Positions 37,663 through 48,654 of a DNA stretch of 64,000 nt are shown piece by piece. The notes below the pieces were generated by a model. It saw only the letters and a program-made list of their open reading frames with translations, searched no databases and had not been told where the DNA came from. Source of the stretch: Dioscorea cayenensis subsp. rotundata (taxonomy: Eukaryota > Streptophyta > Magnoliopsida > Dioscoreales > Dioscoreaceae); NCBI RefSeq assembly GCF_009730915.1, contig NC_052487.1, positions 3,249,928-3,313,927 of the forward strand, given 5' to 3'. Position 1 is the stretch's first letter, and every line of letters starts with the position of its first letter. Made by a program: the position numbers and the translations under genes.

Positions 37663-39598
37663 TCACAGTTGATGAAGAATAAGATGAGCTCCATATTGTG
37701 GCTGAAGGGTTACTACAGTGTAAGGAGCATGAGCATAGGAAGGTGAGAGCTCAAAGGAGAAATGTTGAAGAATCATTGCCAGAGCCAGCTTTGCTTCTAT
37801 CATGGCAAATGTTTGCCCTATGCATATTCTTGGGCCCCAACCGAAAGGAAAGAATGCATTTTGACCCTTTGATGCCTTTGAGACCCCTTCGGAAAATCTC
37901 TCTGGGTTAAACTCTTCAGCATCTTCTCCCCAGATTTCTGGATCATGGTGGACTTGTAGGACAGGTATCAAGGCTTCAGCTCCTGCAGGTAATGTTATAT
38001 CTCCAAATTTGATTTCTTTGTTTACATAGCGTAGCAGAAAGACGACTGGTGGATATAACCTCAATACTTCATGTAATATCATGTTTACCTGCAATAACGA
38101 AGAAAATACTTTTTTTAGTTCGAAATATTTGAATCAATGTGATGGTACTCATAATATGTATGGTTCAAGTTTATGCGCCTCAACTTACAATCTTGAGGTG
38201 GCTGATAGACTCAAAGTCAGGTGTATTCTTCCCACAGGTATAAAGAACTTCTTCCCTTGCTTTCTGCTGCCAAGTAGGGTGCATGGACAGGAGAATCAAT
38301 GTCCAGGTAAGCAAAACTGAGGTGGTCTCTTGGCCAGCTAAGTAGAACAACTTGCATTCCTGTATTACATCATCAATTGTGATCTCATTGTTCTTCTTGT
38401 TTTTATCTTCAGTCGCCAAATTCAGGTTAGAGGATTGCAGCAACATGCTGAGTAAGTCATCATTGGCGCTTCCACTCATTTTAATTGAATCTATTTTCTT
38501 GTGGATGATGTCTGTTAACATTCTTTTGACCTCACTGTTGATGAATATTCTCCTCTTATTCTTTGCAGTTGGCAGGAATCTGGACAGAAAGGCTTTTAAT
38601 TCGATAATTGTATTCTTTTACATCATCTTTATCTAGCAAGAGAGAATGTACCTAAAGCCTGGAAGATATACTGAACGAGCAGCTTCAATGACAAGAGCAG
38701 CTTGTTCCTTTTGAAGTTCAAAAATCTGCTTTCCTTCTTCAAAACTACTACCGAATGCAGTTCGAGAGATCACATCACCTGTTAGATTCTGAAGTTCAGG
38801 CCAGACATCCACTTCACATGATCCTTCACTGCTCATCAATTTCTCCCACCTCTTGACTAAATTAATGCAACTAGTTCGGAAAGCAGGTACCATTCCCTGT
38901 CAGAACCAATTACACAGTTCTTTTAACATCAATATCTTAAACTTTCAGGTTTGAATTGAGTCCAAATAATATGTTCGCATTTGCATTTAACATAAATGAA
39001 TCATGGAATTCTGCAAGAACATGCAATGGGACCTTGAGTTTCTCCATATGAAAGGCGGGATTGATCAACTTCCTCCTATGTGCCCATACTTCTCCTTCAA
39101 GGCTAGCAACTCCCATCACAAGAAGCCTTATCAGAGGGTTCACTCGTGGCTTGAGAATTTCTCCGGATTTGTTTTGCAGGATCTCCCTCATCATGTCCAA
39201 ATCCCAAATATTCAGTTTCGGAGTTGTTCCAGCCCATTTGAATGCCATCTTGCCTGAACACAAGAACACATTTCTCCAGATGAACAAAATCACACTCTTA
39301 ATTTTATCTGCAAATTACTTGACTTACCATGTCTCTTAAACATCTGGTGATCGTAGGGAATCACACGAGGTATTATCTCGTGTGTAAGCTCCATCGGCTT
39401 GGACCAAGCCTCCTTCAAAGAGGCCGCCTCATCCTTTATGTCCGCCAACGGTCGGTACTTGTTCCCTCGGAGTCCCTGCCTTCTCAGTTGCATCTCCAGC
39501 ATCTTGGGCTTCAACCATATAGAATATAACACTCTCCCCAGCACTCCTATCACTACAAATACACACACTGTCACTTGTATAACCAGACTCTGTTCCAT
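37663..39598 (-). CDS. CYP72A-like cytochrome P450, copy 4
   Basis: Five exons: 39328-39598, 39033-39253, 38652-38896, 38189-38579, 37663-38088. All have GT-AG junctions and encode 517 aa. Exon 1 is two codons shorter and exon 4 one codon longer than in copies 2 and 3. The membrane anchor [21 protein letters not shown]-helix AGQETT, EVLR, FNPERF and heme loop [10 protein letters not shown] are intact. It is more diverged from copies 2 and 3 than those are from each other ([14 protein letters not shown] in exon 2, [12 protein letters not shown] after the K-helix). Copies 1-3 keep the [10 protein letters not shown] linker type (deleted in copy 1) and copy 4 has it too. An in-frame Met seven codons upstream (39619) is possible, but 39598 aligns with copy 3. 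ER-bound monooxygenase; substrate unknown. Confidence 0.92.
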
Positions 39599-39619
39599 TG
39601 ATTTATGATTAGCAAACAC

Positions 39620-40288
39620 CAGACAGTGAGTTTCTTTCTACTTTCAAGCCAACTGCTAATTTATATATAGGTGGTCATGAAGTTTGGTTGTCTTGAAGTT
39701 TGAGTTAACGGCGATGGAGCCAAAGTTCATGGAGCCATGTATTTGAATTGTGCCGGCTTTGGATGAAGTTTTTTCTGTAAAAAAAGCTTCTGAGAAGGCA
39801 CTACGTACAAAGTTGAACATTGGGCATCTAATTGGATTCTTTGTTTCACAGGATTCTTCTTCAAAGTCTCATTCATCTTGTAGTTTATTATTATTGTTTT
39901 TTTTTTGTAATATTTGTTTGTGTTTGTTTCACAGGATTCATCGGCTCGGCAACCACGAGAAAATGATGCAATGAAAATGATGTTGTGCATCTTCAATTGC
40001 AACCATGGAGATTCCTGTTTGTTTTCTTGTTAACTATTTTGTGTTCAGTTGTATGTACTTTGATGTATTCATGCAAGATATGTTAGTATATTATTTTGTA
40101 TATATTTAATGTTTTTGGCTTTATTTCAATACATTCAATTCTACATGGTAGTTTCAATACATTTTCATATTTTTTATGAGAACAAATAACTTGTTAACAA
40201 ATTAGAATGAAAACTCATCTCAACTCGAAGAACTTAATACTAAAATATATCGAACAATCCAAACATATTTCAATATTTCGGCAACTCA
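39620..40288. other. Intergenic between P450 copies 4 and 5
   Basis: TATA-like TATATATAA for copy 4 (on the minus strand) at about 39661-39669; otherwise 3' flank of copy 5. No gene seen. Confidence 0.5.
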
Positions 40289-41254
40289 TTAAAGTCGACG
40301 AAGAATAATATGAGCTCCAAACTGAGGCTGAAGAGTGATGCTAACTGAAGGAGCATGAGCATAAGAAGGTGAAAGCTCAAAAGAGAAATTTTGAAGCACC
40401 ATTGCCAACCCTAACTTTGCTTGTATCATTACAAATGCTTGCCCTAAACAATGCCTTGGACCCCAACCAAATGGAAAGTATGCATTTTCACCCTTTGATG
40501 CCTTGGAAACTCCTTCTTTAAACCTCTCTGGATTAAACTCTTCAGCATCTTCCCCCCAAAATTCTTCGTCATGATGAACTTGTAAAGTCGGTATCAAAAC
40601 ATGAACTCCGGCCGGTAATATCATGTCTCCTAATTTTGTCTTCTTTTCTGTGTGTCGAATTTGTGCGATGACAGGCGGATATAATCTTAATACTTCATGT
40701 AGTATCATATTTACCTACGTATAAAAAACAATATATAACTATGTAAAATAACGATCTAATATAAATAGTAACATGATAAAAAAAAGTACGAAACTCACAA
40801 TCTTGAGACGGTTGAGTGATTCAAAGTTAGGCATGTTTTCTCCGCAAGTTTGAAGAACTTCATCCCTTGCTTTTTGTTGCCAAATAGGATGCATTGATAA
40901 GAGAATTAACATCCAAGTGAGTAAATTTGCCGTGGTATCTTTTCCGGCCAAGTAAAATCCCTTACATTCCTCTATAACATCATCGATAGTGATCTTGTTG
41001 TTCTTCGTATTTTTATCTTCTCCGGCGATGTTAAGGTTAGCCGATTGCAACATCAAGCTTAGTATGTCATCGTCGGCATTTCCTCCCATTTTCATAGAGT
41101 CTAATTTCTTGTGGATAACATCTCTCAATGTTCTTTTGATCTCATTGTTAATGAACTTAATCCTCTTATTTTTTGTAGTCGGCACAAATCTAACAAAAGA
41201 TTAAAAGAAAAAATTACATAAGCAATTGCATGATATAATAAAGATACATTAAAA

Positions 41255-41360
41255 AAAAAAACTCTTATCGAATTGTAGACATGCCACGAATAGGATTTGA
41301 ACCTTCGAATTTTAAGTAGGAAAGAGAATAAAATACTAACTACCAACAAGGATGAGTATG
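41255..41360 (-). repeat. tRNA-derived SINE-like fragment in intron 3 of copy 5
   Basis: On the minus strand a perfect box-B match GGTTCAAATCC (about 41289-41299) lies downstream of a box-A-like TTGGTAGTTAGT, with spacing typical of tRNA-derived SINEs. Ends are not defined. Confidence 0.4.
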
Positions 41361-42184
41361 AACCTGAAGCCGGGAAGATAAATCGAGCTTGCAGCTTCAA
41401 TGGCAAGAGTAATTTGTTCTGTTTGGAGTTTTAAGACCCTCTTTCCTTCTTCGAAATTAGTACTGAAAACTGTCCGGGAGATTGCATCTTCAGTTAAGTT
41501 CAGTAACTCAGGCCAAACATCCAATTCACAAGAGCTTTCTTCACTCAATAACTTTTGCCACTTCTTGATCAGTTCAATGCAACTTGTTTGGAAATTAGGA
41601 ACCATTTCCTGTTTTAACCAAGAACTCAATCATTTCAATAATCATGTGAAATTGGTTATAATGAATCAATTGAGATTCCAAAAATGATGAATTTCATAAT
41701 TTATCTTTAAACAATACTCAAATGTTAATTTTAGCCCTAGTATACGAAGAAATCATGTCTAATAAATTATTTTAGTATTTAATTGATCATTAATGATGTA
41801 ATACCTGGCACTCTGCATGTTTTTTTTTACAAAATAAACAAAACATGTTGGAGTATGCACATGCATGGAGTTAATACATCAACATGTATGTATGTGCTCT
41901 CATCCTATATGAGTTGAGATTCAAACCCGTCTATTTGATAAAAACACCAACATGCTATACATAAAACTCAATGCCAACAGACCAAGACTCTATGTTGAAA
42001 TTAATAATTTAAAATAAAAGAAAAGATCAAAGTACAAAATCAACATTTTAGTATATTGACCAATTATGGATTTTATTTTTTTTGATAAATAGTGTTTATT
42101 TTATTCAGAAATGATTTCCTTCTAAATCATTTTGTTTGTAATTAAAAAATTAAAATTTAATCTCTTTTATTAACATTATTTAAA

Positions 42185-42227
<43 letters not shown>

Positions 42228-42478
42228 AAATTTAAAGGATGAAAGAAAAAAAGAACCTTGAGTTTGTTAATATGAAAGGCTGGTTTGAGCATCTTCCTTC
42301 TTTGTGCCCATTGTTCTCCTTCCAAACTATTAATTCCATTTGAAATCATTTTTATTAGAGGATTCACTTCTGGTTGAACAAAGTTCCCATCTTTGTTCAA
42401 TAAGATCTCTCTTAATAATTTTGGCTCCCATATGTTCACTATGGGTGTTGTTCCAAACCATTTGAATGATGTCTTTCC

Positions 42479-42485
<7 letters not shown>

Positions 42486-42528
<43 letters not shown>
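42486..42528. repeat. TA microsatellite next to the exon 2 acceptor of copy 5
   Basis: About 21 TA units immediately upstream (minus strand) of the exon 2 acceptor. Confidence 0.9.
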
Positions 42529-42529
<1 letters not shown>

Positions 42530-42903
42530 AATTCAATTGTCACCAAAGCTTGGAAATATTATATGAAGCCAAAGTTCAATGAATCTTAATTTTTTTTCCC
42601 AATAGATTTTCATAGTAAATTATGAAAAGTAAAGAGCTTGATGTCTATACACAAACACAGATATATGAGTTTGTGCAAAATAAATAAATTTAAATCTATT
42701 AATTTATCAAAAAGTGTTTAAGTAATTTTAGAATAAAAAACAATTAAAAAACACTTCAAGGAAACATTTTTTATTAAAATAATTCAAAATTTTATTTTTA
42801 TAAATAAATACAAAAAATTATTATATCTTGAAAAACATATAAACCAGTCATAATTAAAGAGTTGAAAAGTATTTTAAACTTAAATTTTTATGTATATAAA
42901 AAA

Positions 42904-43928
42904 GGCTAATTTATTAAAATAATGTTATTTTTTTTTATTAATTCCCAAAATACGCATTTCTGTAACTATTTACGGAAATACGCATTTTGTATTTTTTTAT
43001 TATTTTTTTTTTAAATTAGCGGGTCCCACGGTCATTTTTTAATATTTAAATTTATTTTTTTAAAAAAACAGAGGGCCGTTATATTTTTTTAATATTAAGT
43101 TTTTTATTTTTTAAAAGCTGCGAGTCGATAGTTTTTTTAAATTAAAAACATTTTACATCAAACCCTTATAATTTTTTTATTAATTTTTATAATCACTTCT
43201 ATTATGTTATTTTTTTATTTTCACTAATTATGTAATTATGTTAATAATTTAAATAAATAATTTTTAATATTTTTTTCATAATAAGGGGTTGTTGAAATAA
43301 ATTATTAGAGTGGCGTAGTAGCCTAGCCTATTCATGAGAGCCATTGGATGAAATTAATACTTAGTGTGTTTTAGAAAAGGAATTTGGAGAGTTTATACTC
43401 CGCACTCAGCTAACAAATGGATGGTAGTGTGTTTTAGAAAAAGAATTTTGGAGAGTTTATATACTGACTCCACGCTATAAATGGATGGTAAGATTAATTT
43501 CGTCCGATGGGCATGTAACGATAGGGAGTAGGGTCTTGACGTCTGCCGATAATTCATTTCGACAACCCTCCCTTTATGTGAAAAATATTAAAAATTATTT
43601 ATTTAAATTATTAACGGAGGTTCTGATTAGTGAAAGTAAAAATAACATAGTAGAGCGAAAATTATATTAATAAAAATTATAAAGGGTTTGGATCTAAAAT
43701 GTTTTAATTTAAAAACTGCAGGATTCCCGTAGTTTTAAATAAAAACTTAATATTAAAATATAACGGGCACCCTCTGTTTTTAAAAAAGTTAAATTTAAAT
43801 ATTAAAAACGACTGTGGGATCCCGCTAATTTAAAAATAATAAAATATGAAAATGCGTTTGCAAATAGTTACAGAAATGCGTATTTTGGGAATTAATAAAA
43901 AAAATAACATTATTTTAATAAATTAGCC
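42904..43928. mobile_element. Mutator-like non-autonomous element, 9-bp target duplication
   Basis: A 1,025-bp element flanked by TATAAAAAA on both sides (42895-42903 and 43929-43937). The termini are inverted repeats starting GGCTAATTTATTAAAATAAT, and inverted similarity continues inward for roughly 380 bases on each side (for example ATTCCCAAAATACGCATTTC at the left, its reverse complement at the right). The 9-base duplication and very long inverted repeats point to a Mutator-superfamily derivative. There is no transposase frame. The centre (43360-43490) contains a tandem duplication of GTGTGTTTTAGAAAA followed by GGAGAGTTTATA. It sits in intron 1 of P450 copy 5. Confidence 0.88.
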
Positions 43929-44297
43929 TATAAAAAACATTTGCTACAAGAAAAAACATTTAATATCTCGTCTCTTGAACTAGTTTAAAGCCGGTAACTT
44001 TTAAAAAATTAGTGGGTCAAGAAACCGGAAAGAGATAAAACATAAAAAATAAAATAAAATAAAAATATATACCATAAGTTTGAAGCATGAGATGAGCATG
44101 AGGGAGTACACGAGGGACAATATTGTGATTGAGATCCATTGGTTTGGACCAAGCTTCATTCATGGCTTCAACTTCATCCTTTCCCCAACCAATATCTTAT
44201 ACTTAGTACCATTAATCCCTTGTCTTCTTAACTCTTTATCCAACTTCTTTGGCTTCCACCATATCCACCATGTGACTCTCCCTATCACTCCAACTAT

Positions 44298-44333
<36 letters not shown>

Positions 44334-44351
44334 ACTCACAAACAAGGCCAT

Positions 44352-45268
44352 GATGATTAGATCTTTTAATTGATTAGAAAAATATTGAGACCTTCGTTCT
44401 CTTTATGTAGGGAAAGAAATGATGTATTTTGTTTTTCTTTGAAGTTTCTCAAGAACGCCTGATTTTAGAGTCTTGTTTGACTGGTTTTATCAGTTTGACT
44501 TCTTTTTATTTTTATTTTTTTTGTTGTTCAAATTCTAGTTTTCATCTTTGCTTGTTTGACAACTCTTGTGCTTGATTTGATTCCTAATTGATGTTCTATG
44601 TTTCCTTCTAGATATGGCAAAACTTCCTTGCCACCTTTGGAAAATAGTTAATTTAATTCAAGATAATATTATGATGTTTTTAACTTGAGTTAAAATGGTT
44701 TTTAACTTCTATGTTCATATAAAATCGCTTTTGTGGTTCGTATCTTGTTGAGGAGATGAGCTTAAACTTTAGTTTCCACATAATGATAAATTAATGATAC
44801 AAATATATTGAAATAATAACTTTTTTTTTTTTTTGAAATAATAACTCTACACTTGTTTTGACATATAGCTTATCTACATTTTATTAAAAAAATTAAATAA
44901 AAAAATCTGAAGTTAGTCAAAACCTCTGGATAATATTTATTTGGTTCCAGGTTGATTATGTTAAATAATTTTAGCCCAAAGTGCACACTTGTCAGTATTC
45001 AAAAAGTTTTTTAATGACTTAAATTAAAAAGAACATGTTTTTTTTATAAAGAAAATGTCCAGATTCCTTGCATTGTCCAAATCATACATTCAAACTAATG
45101 AGTCATTCTGACCAGAAGTGAAATTCAACAAATTTTGTATTGTGAAAACTCTCAACTGTTCATAAGCAATTAATCCCAAAAAAAAAAAAAAACATAGTTG
45201 ATACATCTTGTGATTTCCTTTAATCATGAATTCTATGACAATAAAGTGAGAATCAAATGGTTTTGCAA
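44352..45268. other. Intergenic between P450 copy 5 and the transporter gene
   Basis: AT-rich; promoter of copy 5 on the left, 3'UTR of the transporter on the right. No gene seen. Confidence 0.5.
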
Positions 45269-48200
45269 CTAAGATGATGCTTGCCCTGTTGCATCCTTTG
45301 GTATCAAAAACAAGAAGGCAACAGGAATGAATGTAGAGATTAGTTGCACATTCAAGCCAAGCACAAGTTTGTCGAAGGATTCCGATGAAATGTTCAGCAG
45401 TGAAGCCAAAGCAGCTCCCAAAAATGATCCAAATGTGTTGCCGAGGTTGTTTATCGACATGAACAGAGCAAAGAGGGTTCCTTCGATTCCCGGCGGGCAA
45501 AGTTGTCCAGAAAGAATCAGAAATGGCATCATCCTACAGAACAAGAACACCATGTGTTAAATCGACGTCTCTCGTTTCAGTGCAAAAGGTTATTATCAAC
45601 AACCAGTTAAAATGGTGATGCAATGATCACATTAGGTGAAAATTATACATATGTTCCGAAGATTAGAAGACATACTTGAATTGGTTAATTGCGTCTCCCA
45701 GAGCTGAACCAAAGAGAACCATGTACTTGTCAGGAATACCAAACTGAACATGCATTCGAGATACTAAAACTATATCCAGAAAATTCATGACGGCAAGTCC
45801 GATATGAGTCCACCTATAGCATGAAACTGAAAATATAAGTCGTGAACAGAGATACAAAATACTTGAAGCTTAGTTTGAAAGGATAATGAGATCAATGGCA
45901 TATCGTCGGTTGTCATTGAACATGAGCTGTATGGAAAAACAAAATCTAAAACAGTAAAAATCTCCAAGAATGCATAGTTCAATGAGAATATTGCAAATTC
46001 AGTTACAGAAAACAAATGCTAATCAACAATCTTCAGTTCTAGTTCCCAATCCAAAAACCTGAAACCATGCAGACAATATAGAAGGTTTCACCAGATGCCA
46101 ATTGAACCATAAATAATTTGCACCATCCTTAGCTAAATTACTTGTTTGCTCCTTCACATTTACTTCAAGCTTTAACTAGTACTGAATAAATTGATGAGCA
46201 TTTGGATGATTTCAATACTCCATGGTCATGACTACCAAAGTTAACCCAGTATAGCTTTCCAATAAATTGCAAAATGCTATAAATTCATAAGCATAGGAGT
46301 TTTATTAGTTTAGACTATCAAGTCAAAACAATAGTGAATCAATTTACTCACATAAGGATTTTTCTTAGTCTCAAGTGCTTGAAACAGCGGTTGTAGGTGT
46401 ATGTACCCACCATTAGGCCAAGCCACCCAACCACACGTGCATTACCCAAAAAGGCAGATTCCAGGTGCAAGACATCAGTCTGGTAATAGAACATGACCGT
46501 TGAAAGGTTTGGAACTGTAACGTGTGAAAGAAAAAACCATGCCATAGGCCTGGCATCACCGTTAGTTAACATATGGCGATGCCTTAACAAGAACTGCAAA
46601 ATTGAATCTCAGAAGGAATAATAGAGACAGTAATAACAACGGAATGGAGCATCTGTTACCTTAAGATGATTGGCTTCTTAAATGCTTTGCACAAATCAAA
46701 AATAGATGTCTTAATAGATATAAAGCTCCTTGCTATGAGCGATCTTCGCTTTTGCTCAGTAATATTAGGCTTTGTGGTGATAGCTTGCCTTTGACCATGT
46801 TGTGGACCATTCTTTCTCCTCCTCAGACTTTCAGGCTTTGACTTCTCATGAGACATATAGTTCCCATTCGAAGGTCTACCATTCATATCATCTTTTAAAT
46901 AGCCATTTTCTTTTCCATTTACAGTCTCAATATCTCCTGAAGGAACCTCACTGACAAAAGAACATGAAATCAACTGTATAGTTGGGAGAACAGAGAAAAG
47001 AAGAAAGATTGTTTCTATTTTAAGGTTGGATAAAGTGTATCCTCCCAATAAACTCCCACATATCCCTCCAATGGCCATTGCTGACCAAGACAATGACTGA
47101 AGATCACCAGCAAATGCTGCTCTGTCAAAAGAACAGGCTTTACCAAATCAGATTTAAGAATACAACTGCTATGAGAGAAAGAATAACAAAAGCACAAAGG
47201 CAAAAAGAGAACTTACAACTCAGACCGAACTGCTTCTGCAATCATTGCATCAATAACAACATCAGCCATTGCAGATCCTATATTTTGTAGTGTCAAGAGA
47301 ATGGTAAGAAAATTGCGTGAGCTTCTCATAGGAGTTGGTGAACCCAAGATAACCCAAGGAACAAGTGAGAGTGAAGTCGCTATGACAAGGTAGGGCACTC
47401 GCTTCCTTCCTTTGATAGGTATACTATCAGACAGAATTCTGTACAAGTGAAATGCAGTGATGCAGCTATAAAATTGATGCATAATCAAAACAAGACAAAT
47501 ATAATGACCTTTTCTGTCATATTAACAATATGGAAAGTTCAAAAATAGAAGGCAAACTACCCATAAAGTGGTTTTATACTCCATGGAAAATATGCAATGG
47601 AAACAACAAATTGAGATGCCGAAGGGGATAATCCCAACACATCTTTCATCTGGTATGAAACTGCAGTCCATACAAAGGATCTGAACCCCTGTAGCCAAAA
47701 AATACAAATAAAATTAAAACATGTCAAAGGAGAACAGCGTTAACAACATGAGACCAACAAGCAAAAAGGAAGACTGAATACTGTCAAAGACTAGTAAATA
47801 TGTTTAAAAAATTCAAATAACAACCAGCAAACAAGAGAAAAATTCTATTGCTTAGTTTTATCATGGGATTGTCTTTCTTTAACAAAAAAAACACAAACAG
47901 AAACCTTATTTTTGTCATCATACATCCTCAAAGCACAAAGTATGAATTGATTAAATTTTCCACCTTACTAATCAAATTCCTCCATGCAATTTCTGGTTCT
48001 AAGTTCCAATTTATGTATATCGCTTGCAAATAAGTTCCAAGATACAGATACTGTCATTTGCCCAATTATTGCATCAAATGAAAAATTCGTACATGTTTAA
48101 GCACCAAAAGATGCAAAACCTACAATCAAATTGCCAATTTGTGATAGAATTCAAGCTCTAACACTACTTTAAGTAAATTTCCTCTCATTACAATTCATAG

Positions 48201-48654
48201 AGGCATCTCTTGATTCAACAAATGGCTTATTTAAAGAAATCCTTTAGCCAAAACAAGTTCTTTTCAGACAAAAATGCTTTCTTTAACCTATAATCAAACA
48301 GCATCAGTGAAAATGGAGATCAAAATCCCTAATTTTATAAATTAGATCCGTTCTTTCGACCTAAAACAACTACGAAAAACAATACATCAAATCGAATCCC
48401 TAATTAAACAAATTCAAATAAAAAACCCCAAATTTGAATCCAAAAGAAGAGGAATTAGAAACCTGGGTGAAATAGATGAGACAAACGAGCCACAGAAACG
48501 AAGCACCGAAGTTGGATTTCATCTTTTTCATCCACCCGATCGCCATTATCGTCCTGGAATGCTTCTCTTCGAGATGCTTATCAATCAAATCGAGAATAGG
48601 AGCAGAGATTCGTTGCCGGGAACGGAGAAGAGTTCCCGCATCTTTCTCGCGCAC
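45269..48654 (-). CDS. Folate-biopterin transporter family protein (MFS)
   Basis: Seven exons: 48463-48654, 47561-47688, 47217-47438, 46660-47121, 46352-46549, 45676-45813, 45269-45533. All have GT-AG junctions and encode 534 aa. Family blocks in order: FLWLVCLIYFTQGFRSF, VSYQMKDVLGLSPSASQ with FPWSIKPLYGILSD, SIPIKGRKRVPYL, MADVVIDAMIAEAVRSEL, AAFAGDLQSLSW, HVTVPNLSTVMFYYQTDVL, then PPGIEGTLFALFMSINNLGN. These match plant folate-biopterin transporters, polytopic membrane carriers of folates/pterins. A central ~100-residue hydrophilic loop (Lys/Arg/Asn-rich, about residues 255-345) lies between the two membrane halves. The N-terminus of 64 residues is charged and does not look like a strong transit peptide. 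Exon 5 must start at GCCTATGG (46549), because the upstream alternative acceptor leads to a stop. Substrate within the family is not decidable from sequence. Confidence 0.88.

Larger units (their letters stand above)
40289..44351 (-). pseudogene. CYP72A-like P450, copy 5, with one frameshift in exon 1
   Basis: Five exons: 44073-44351, 42257-42477, 41364-41608, 40799-41189, 40289-40714. Exons 2-5 are open and intact: K-helix EVLR, I-helix AGKDTT (Lys-Asp in place of Gln-Glu), FNPERF, heme loop [10 protein letters not shown]. Exon 1 is 279 nt and breaks frame after VGE near 44180, where a T run of three on the plus strand would need four to restore the reading frame seen in the other copies; downstream of that point the exon is open to its donor. 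Either this is a young pseudogene, a base was lost in sequencing a homopolymer, or translation begins at a Met inside exon 1, which would lose the membrane anchor. Intron 1 is ~1.6 kb, against ~75 bases in the other copies, because of a transposon and a TA microsatellite. This is the most diverged copy. Confidence 0.8.

Noticed and set aside
25374-44351. P450 array as a biosynthetic gene cluster with partner enzymes
   Set aside because: No terpene synthase, oxidosqualene cyclase, glycosyltransferase or acyltransferase lies next to it in the window; only P450 paralogues are present.
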